NCBI GenBank assembly: GCA_964616465.1
Contig: CAZTTO010000011.1
Location: 1 to 64,000, forward strand
DNA: 64,000 nt
Direction: 5' to 3'
Source: JAFLBI01 sp964616465
GTDB taxonomy: Bacteria; Bacteroidota; Bacteroidia; Chitinophagales; Chitinophagaceae
The number at the start of each line of letters is the position of its first letter. Position 1 is the first letter of the stretch. Of this stretch, positions 60,368-64,000 are shown piece by piece. The position numbers were made by a program, and so were the translations under genes. The notes under the pieces are model-generated. The model did no database searches, had not been told where the DNA came from, and saw nothing but the letters and a program-made list of their open reading frames with translations.

Positions 60368-63300
60368 CTATCGCTTGATGCTGATCTTAGCTGGCTTATA
60401 ACGAAGACCATTTGCTCCATCCAAGTTTACTATGTACAAGCCTTGACTTGACATGTTCTCTTGTCTGCCCAACTCTACTGTTACTTGGTTCTCACCTTGT
60501 ACTGCTTGGATGGCTCTGCTCATCACTACTCTACCAGTTGCAGCATCTGTCATACGCATGGTTAATGGGGCTTCTACTGCACTGCGGAACTGTATCGTGA
60601 ACCTACCGTTACTTGGGTTAGGATACAACTGAACTTCCTTAGCTTCTAAGCTGCGTAAGTAGTCTACATCAACCTTTGTAAAGCCAACCTTACCCAAAGT
60701 AGTATTTACAGCCGTATTTGAACCATTTACTTCAATGCTAAACACCACACTTGTTACATCGTTTGCTTTAATCTTTCCACTGATGCCTGAGCTTACAAAA
60801 TCATTTAAACTGATTTGATACTCACGCTTCGCTTGATCTAGATTAATGCTATACGTATACTGATCATTCCAGTTGGTTACACCTTCTTTTACCAAAGTGA
60901 TTTTTAACCTGTGACCACCTGAAGCCTCAAAACGTAATGTTTTATATGCGCTTAAATCCGCTGCAACACCACCGCCTCTTAAAAACTTATAAGCTGTAAT
61001 ATAGTTGCTAGTTGTTCCTTCTATCTTCACATCGCGGAACAATGGGTACTCATCTTGATAAACACGAGCAGCATCATTGCTTACTGTGAAGTTTTTAATA
61101 GTTGTTCTAGCTCTATCAAAGTCTAATCCCCATATACCATCACTCATATAGACTAGGTCCATTAACTCACCGTTGATGAACATGCGCACATCACTCTCAA
61201 AACCATCTCGCATATCTAACTCCAATGTAGAACGGCCGCGCTGCTGTATAGTAAATGGTACTGTACGCTTGCTAACAGTTGACTTCTCGTTTAATTTCTC
61301 TTCCAACTCAAAGTATCCACTACTATTGGCTGTTCCGTTCTCAACACTTAATACCAACTTACTTCCTACGCGCTGACCACTCACCACATACGCAGCTGGT
61401 ATAACAGCATTATTATTTCCTTGAGTTAATCTGCCATATGTGCTAAGTTTAGACAAAATTTCAGAAGCAAGTCGACTTGCTAATCCAGGTGTTTCTCCCC
61501 AAACTTGGAAATTGAACATCGCATCGTCATGCTGTATATCTTTAGTAAACCACTTGCTTTCAATTTGAATTTCACTTCTTCTAGAAGAAGCGCCTGCAGA
61601 AAAACTCATTGCAAATTCTACGCTTCCATTTTCTTGACGAATTCTATACGAAAGAACCTCAATTCCATTTAACTGAACTTTTTCAATCCCAATTAATTGA
61701 GCGCCTCGCAAACGATCACAAATTGGTTTAGTATGATTATATACTTCATCTAAAGTTTTAGTAGCAAATGCAACAGCACGTGGCACATTACCCCTTGTAA
61801 AGTCAACACTCATTACTTCAACCGCATTGGTAAATTGTGTTAAGTCTGTTGGAGAAGTAACAAAGGCTTGATAGCCTTGTAATCCACCTGGCATAACATC
61901 ACGAAGTCTAATTTGAGTTGTATTTTCAGTAGCAATTGCTCCTCTTGTAGTTTCTGCGATCGGACCATTCCACTTCGGTGTTGCACCGTAATTAGTTTCA
62001 CCTAATTGACCCGCTTTTGCTCGAGCCATATTACGTCTTCCAATTACTTCACCCAAACTATAACTTTCTATACCGCCACCAGAACCACCACTTACACCTT
62101 GGGTTACAAACACTTCCCTTTCACAAACTGTTACACAACCTGCAGGAGAAGTAATTGTCAAACTCACATTGTAAGGTCCAGGTGCACCATATACAACAAC
62201 TAAAGAATCAAAGGCGATAACTGCATTACTTGTATCACTTGCCTTCCATGAATATATAAATCCTGCTTGAGGAGCAATTGGTTTAAATACAAATCTATGA
62301 CCTGGGAATTCAAGTGTATCAGCATTACTTGTGAAACCGCAAGTTGGATTAGGTAATTGAGTAACTACAAATGGAGACAGAGATGTTCTGTTACATCCAT
62401 TATCTGCAGTTACTTTAACAGTAAATGATCCAGTTGTATCTACAACTAAAAATCTTCTGGTAGAATCTTGTAATAAAACTCCGTTTTTGTACCACTGGTA
62501 TTGACTAAATCCTGATGGAGCAGAAAGCGTAGTATTCTTACCTGCACATATAGTTGTATCTCCAAGAATTGTTGGTACTGCTACATTACAAATGTAACCA
62601 GCATCAATAGTTGGATTAACACGTGCAATTCCATTTTGTAACAAATTCATAACTATGGTTGGTGAAAAACCAGTTAGTGAATCTGCATCACTATTATTAT
62701 CTGTACCAGCTGTAGGAGTTCTTTTTGTAATAACTCTTCCATCAACTGTAGCCGGGAATCTTACTTGATAATTTCCACTTTCAGTAATTGTAAACTGATA
62801 GTAACCAGGTCTACCTTGATTATCATTTGCAGTAAACAAGGAATCTACTGCTACAAATTGATTAGATCCATCTTGCCTGAATAAAACAACTTTAACCTGG
62901 TTAATACCATTAGAAGCAGGTTCATTCTGAATACCATCTGCATTATCATCTCTCCAAACATAGTTTCCTAATGATCCAATTGGATAATAACCTGCATCAA
63001 TTGTTGTATTGTGTTTATCTTGACCAGTTCCAGCTGCATTAATTGTTACTAAGCCACTTCTTCCAGTAGATATATTCATATCTGAATTTTCATCTACCTG
63101 TGGGGCTTGGTTAACAACTGGAGTTGGTAAATAATGAGCATAAGAAGTAGGAAACTGAACATAATACTTTCCAGAAGGAAGTTCAACAAATTTGTAGTAC
63201 CCAGGTCTTCCAGAAAAATCATTTGCTGTAACTGTAGAATCTAATAATACATCATCACCGCCACCAATTACATTATCAGGACCAGCTCCATATAAATAAA

Positions 63301-64000
63301 CTTTTACACCATTTAATCCAAATGTTGGAGCTTCATCTTGTAAACCGTTCTTATTTACATCAATCCAAACGTAGTTTCCTAAAGATCCAAGTACTGGATT
63401 ACAGTTAGTAAACATACCTACCATATTAGGAGTAGCTGGTAAAAGCTGGCTGTTATTATCAGCGCGACTAACTTGATAAGTTATTGAGTTATTCATTCTT
63501 AATCCAACAGGTGTACCTAATGGTGCACGCATAGGCCAAGTAAACTCTATACTATCTAAAATACCTAATGGTACTGTACGTGTTAATTTTATTGCCTTTA
63601 CTGTTGTTATATCAACTGGAGGAATTGCTGTCCAAACAGGAGTTGAACAACCAGCAGGATTTACTGCAGGACTTACATCATTGATACAAGGATTATTTGT
63701 AACAGTATAAAATACACTTGTATGAGGATCTGAAATTGAAACAGGTCCAACTAAATTAGCAAACCATTGTGATCCTCTATTATCACCAATGAATGGGAAA
63801 ACATCTACCAATACCAAATCCTTAGATGCAACATTTCCTAAATTGGAAACAGTTACTTTATAGTTCACAGGCCCCCCTTCTTGCGCCACTGCAAAATCAG
63901 GGAAATAAACAAAATTAGAATCACAACCAGACTGTCCTTTTCTTGCTCTTAAAGCAACAGAACTGATAACAGTAACTGGAGTATTTGATGTTAGTATATT
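60368..64000 (-). CDS. Giant secreted protein with DUF11, SdrD-type and PKD/Ig domains and type IX sorting tail (5' end beyond window)
   Basis: The frame is open to the last base of the window, so the gene is incomplete at its 5' end; at least 1210 residues are present. A GTG at 63889 is an internal codon, not the start. Counting from it: a DUF11-like domain (about 5-150, VNYKVTVSNLGNVASKDLVLVD), two SdrD B-like repeats with Ca-binding loops (GSLGNYVWIDVNKNGLQDE about 163; GSLGNYVWRDDNADGIQNE about 301), an Ig-like domain (about 435-515), a PKD-like domain (about 520-595), then the ~570-residue C-terminal region shared with the neighbour, ending in the sorting tail (YPNPSNGRFTIQF ... NGLRYKPAKISIKR). 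Probable surface adhesin. It is read in the same direction as its paralogue but has its own terminator. Confidence 0.85.
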   Translation of the reverse strand, partial: NILTSNTPVTVISSVALRARKGQSGCDSNFVYFPDFAVAQEGGPVNYKVTVSNLGNVASKDLVLVDVFPFIGDNRGSQWFANLVGPVSISDPHTSVFYTVTNNPCINDVSPAVNPAGCSTPVWTAIPPVDITTVKAIKLTRTVPLGILDSIEFTWPMRAPLGTPVGLRMNNSITYQVSRADNNSQLLPATPNMVGMFTNCNPVLGSLGNYVWIDVNKNGLQDEAPTFGLNGVKVYLYGAGPDNVIGGGDDVLLDSTVTANDFSGRPGYYKFVELPSGKYYVQFPTSYAHYLPTPVVNQAPQVDENSDMNISTGRSGLVTINAAGTGQDKHNTTIDAGYYPIGSLGNYVWRDDNADGIQNEPASNGINQVKVVLFRQDGSNQFVAVDSLFTANDNQGRPGYYQFTITESGNYQVRFPATVDGRVITKRTPTAGTDNNSDADSLTGFSPTIVMNLLQNGIARVNPTIDAGYICNVAVPTILGDTTICAGKNTTLSAPSGFSQYQWYKNGVLLQDSTRRFLVVDTTGSFTVKVTADNGCNRTSLSPFVVTQLPNPTCGFTSNADTLEFPGHRFVFKPIAPQAGFIYSWKASDTSNAVIAFDSLVVVYGAPGPYNVSLTITSPAGCVTVCEREVFVTQGVSGGSGGGIESYSLGEVIGRRNMARAKAGQLGETNYGATPKWNGPIAETTRGAIATENTTQIRLRDVMPGGLQGYQAFVTSPTDLTQFTNAVEVMSVDFTRGNVPRAVAFATKTLDEVYNHTKPICDRLRGAQLIGIEKVQLNGIEVLSYRIRQENGSVEFAMSFSAGASSRRSEIQIESKWFTKDIQHDDAMFNFQVWGETPGLASRLASEILSKLSTYGRLTQGNNNAVIPAAYVVSGQRVGSKLVLSVENGTANSSGYFELEEKLNEKSTVSKRTVPFTIQQRGRSTLELDMRDGFESDVRMFINGELMDLVYMSDGIWGLDFDRARTTIKNFTVSNDAARVYQDEYPLFRDVKIEGTTSNYITAYKFLRGGGVAADLSAYKTLRFEASGGHRLKITLVKEGVTNWNDQYTYSINLDQAKREYQISLNDFVSSGISGKIKANDVTSVVFSIEVNGSNTAVNTTLGKVGFTKVDVDYLRSLEAKEVQLYPNPSNGRFTIQFRSAVEAPLTMRMTDAATGRVVMSRAIQAVQGENQVTVELGRQENMSSQGLYIVNLDGANGLRYKPAKISIKR

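Noticed and set aside
1..64000. rRNA, tRNA, riboswitch or phage genes
   Set aside because: I looked for conserved rRNA words, cloverleaf-like TTCGA loops and phage structural or integrase proteins and found none. A covariance-model scan would be needed to be certain about small RNAs.

Overview
The window looks like a chromosomal segment of a Bacteroidota bacterium, most likely family Chitinophagaceae (a Sediminibacterium-like genome is my best guess, from memory of gene neighbourhoods). The signs are type IX secretion parts (a PorP/SprF-like protein, a PorT-like protein and two very large proteins with C-terminal sorting tails), BshA of bacillithiol synthesis, a Bacteroidota-type dihydroorotase, -7 promoter boxes of the TAnnTTTG type, and almost no Shine-Dalgarno sequences. 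About 45 protein genes are supported. I saw no rRNA, tRNA, CRISPR array, prophage or insertion sequence with a transposase.

Layout. 1-983 is a gene-free repeat island. 984-6344 is a surface-polysaccharide cluster (GT2, GT4, GT25, Wzy-like polymerase/ligase, Wzx-like flippase) in one tight operon. 6345-7161 is a second island. 7162-9704 holds a peptidoglycan transglycosylase, a nicotinamide-riboside salvage operon (43-aa membrane peptide, PnuC, NadR-like kinase) and a DUF983 protein. 9705-10367 is a third island. 10368-19479 holds a secreted S10 peptidase, DUF1015, a TPR protein, an AIM24-like protein, a methionine-type aminotransferase coupled to an unusual plug-domain protein, and a LysE exporter. 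19480-20995 is a fourth island, and a VapBC-type toxin-antitoxin pair sits inside it.

20996-30638 holds MurF, a Crp/Fnr regulator, glycerate kinase, the glycerol operon glpK-glpD-glpF, and the dut / DUF4292 lipoprotein / EnvC-like set. 30701-47429 holds TrmD, a large BNR-repeat protein and a GH31 glycosidase, adenine deaminase, AnmK, Upp, a PorP/SprF-like protein, a CysZ/EI24 protein, an RsmI-like methyltransferase, an M28 peptidase, BshA and a class III aminotransferase. 47485-56669 holds a gamma-carbonic anhydrase-like protein, RsgA, MenG/UbiE with PorT, a Wzi-like outer-membrane protein, dihydroorotase, a short MutS-family ATPase and a ComM/YifB ATPase. The right end (56728-64000) is two adjacent giant secreted paralogues; the second runs off the window.

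The genome alternates between very compact coding DNA (stop/start overlaps of 4 bp, convergent genes sharing stop codons) and a few islands packed with several families of short repeats. The most interesting signals are these repeat islands; a recurrent -7 box placed only 4-8 nt before the start codon, which implies leaderless or near-leaderless mRNAs; and the shared ~570-residue C-terminal module of the two giant secreted proteins.
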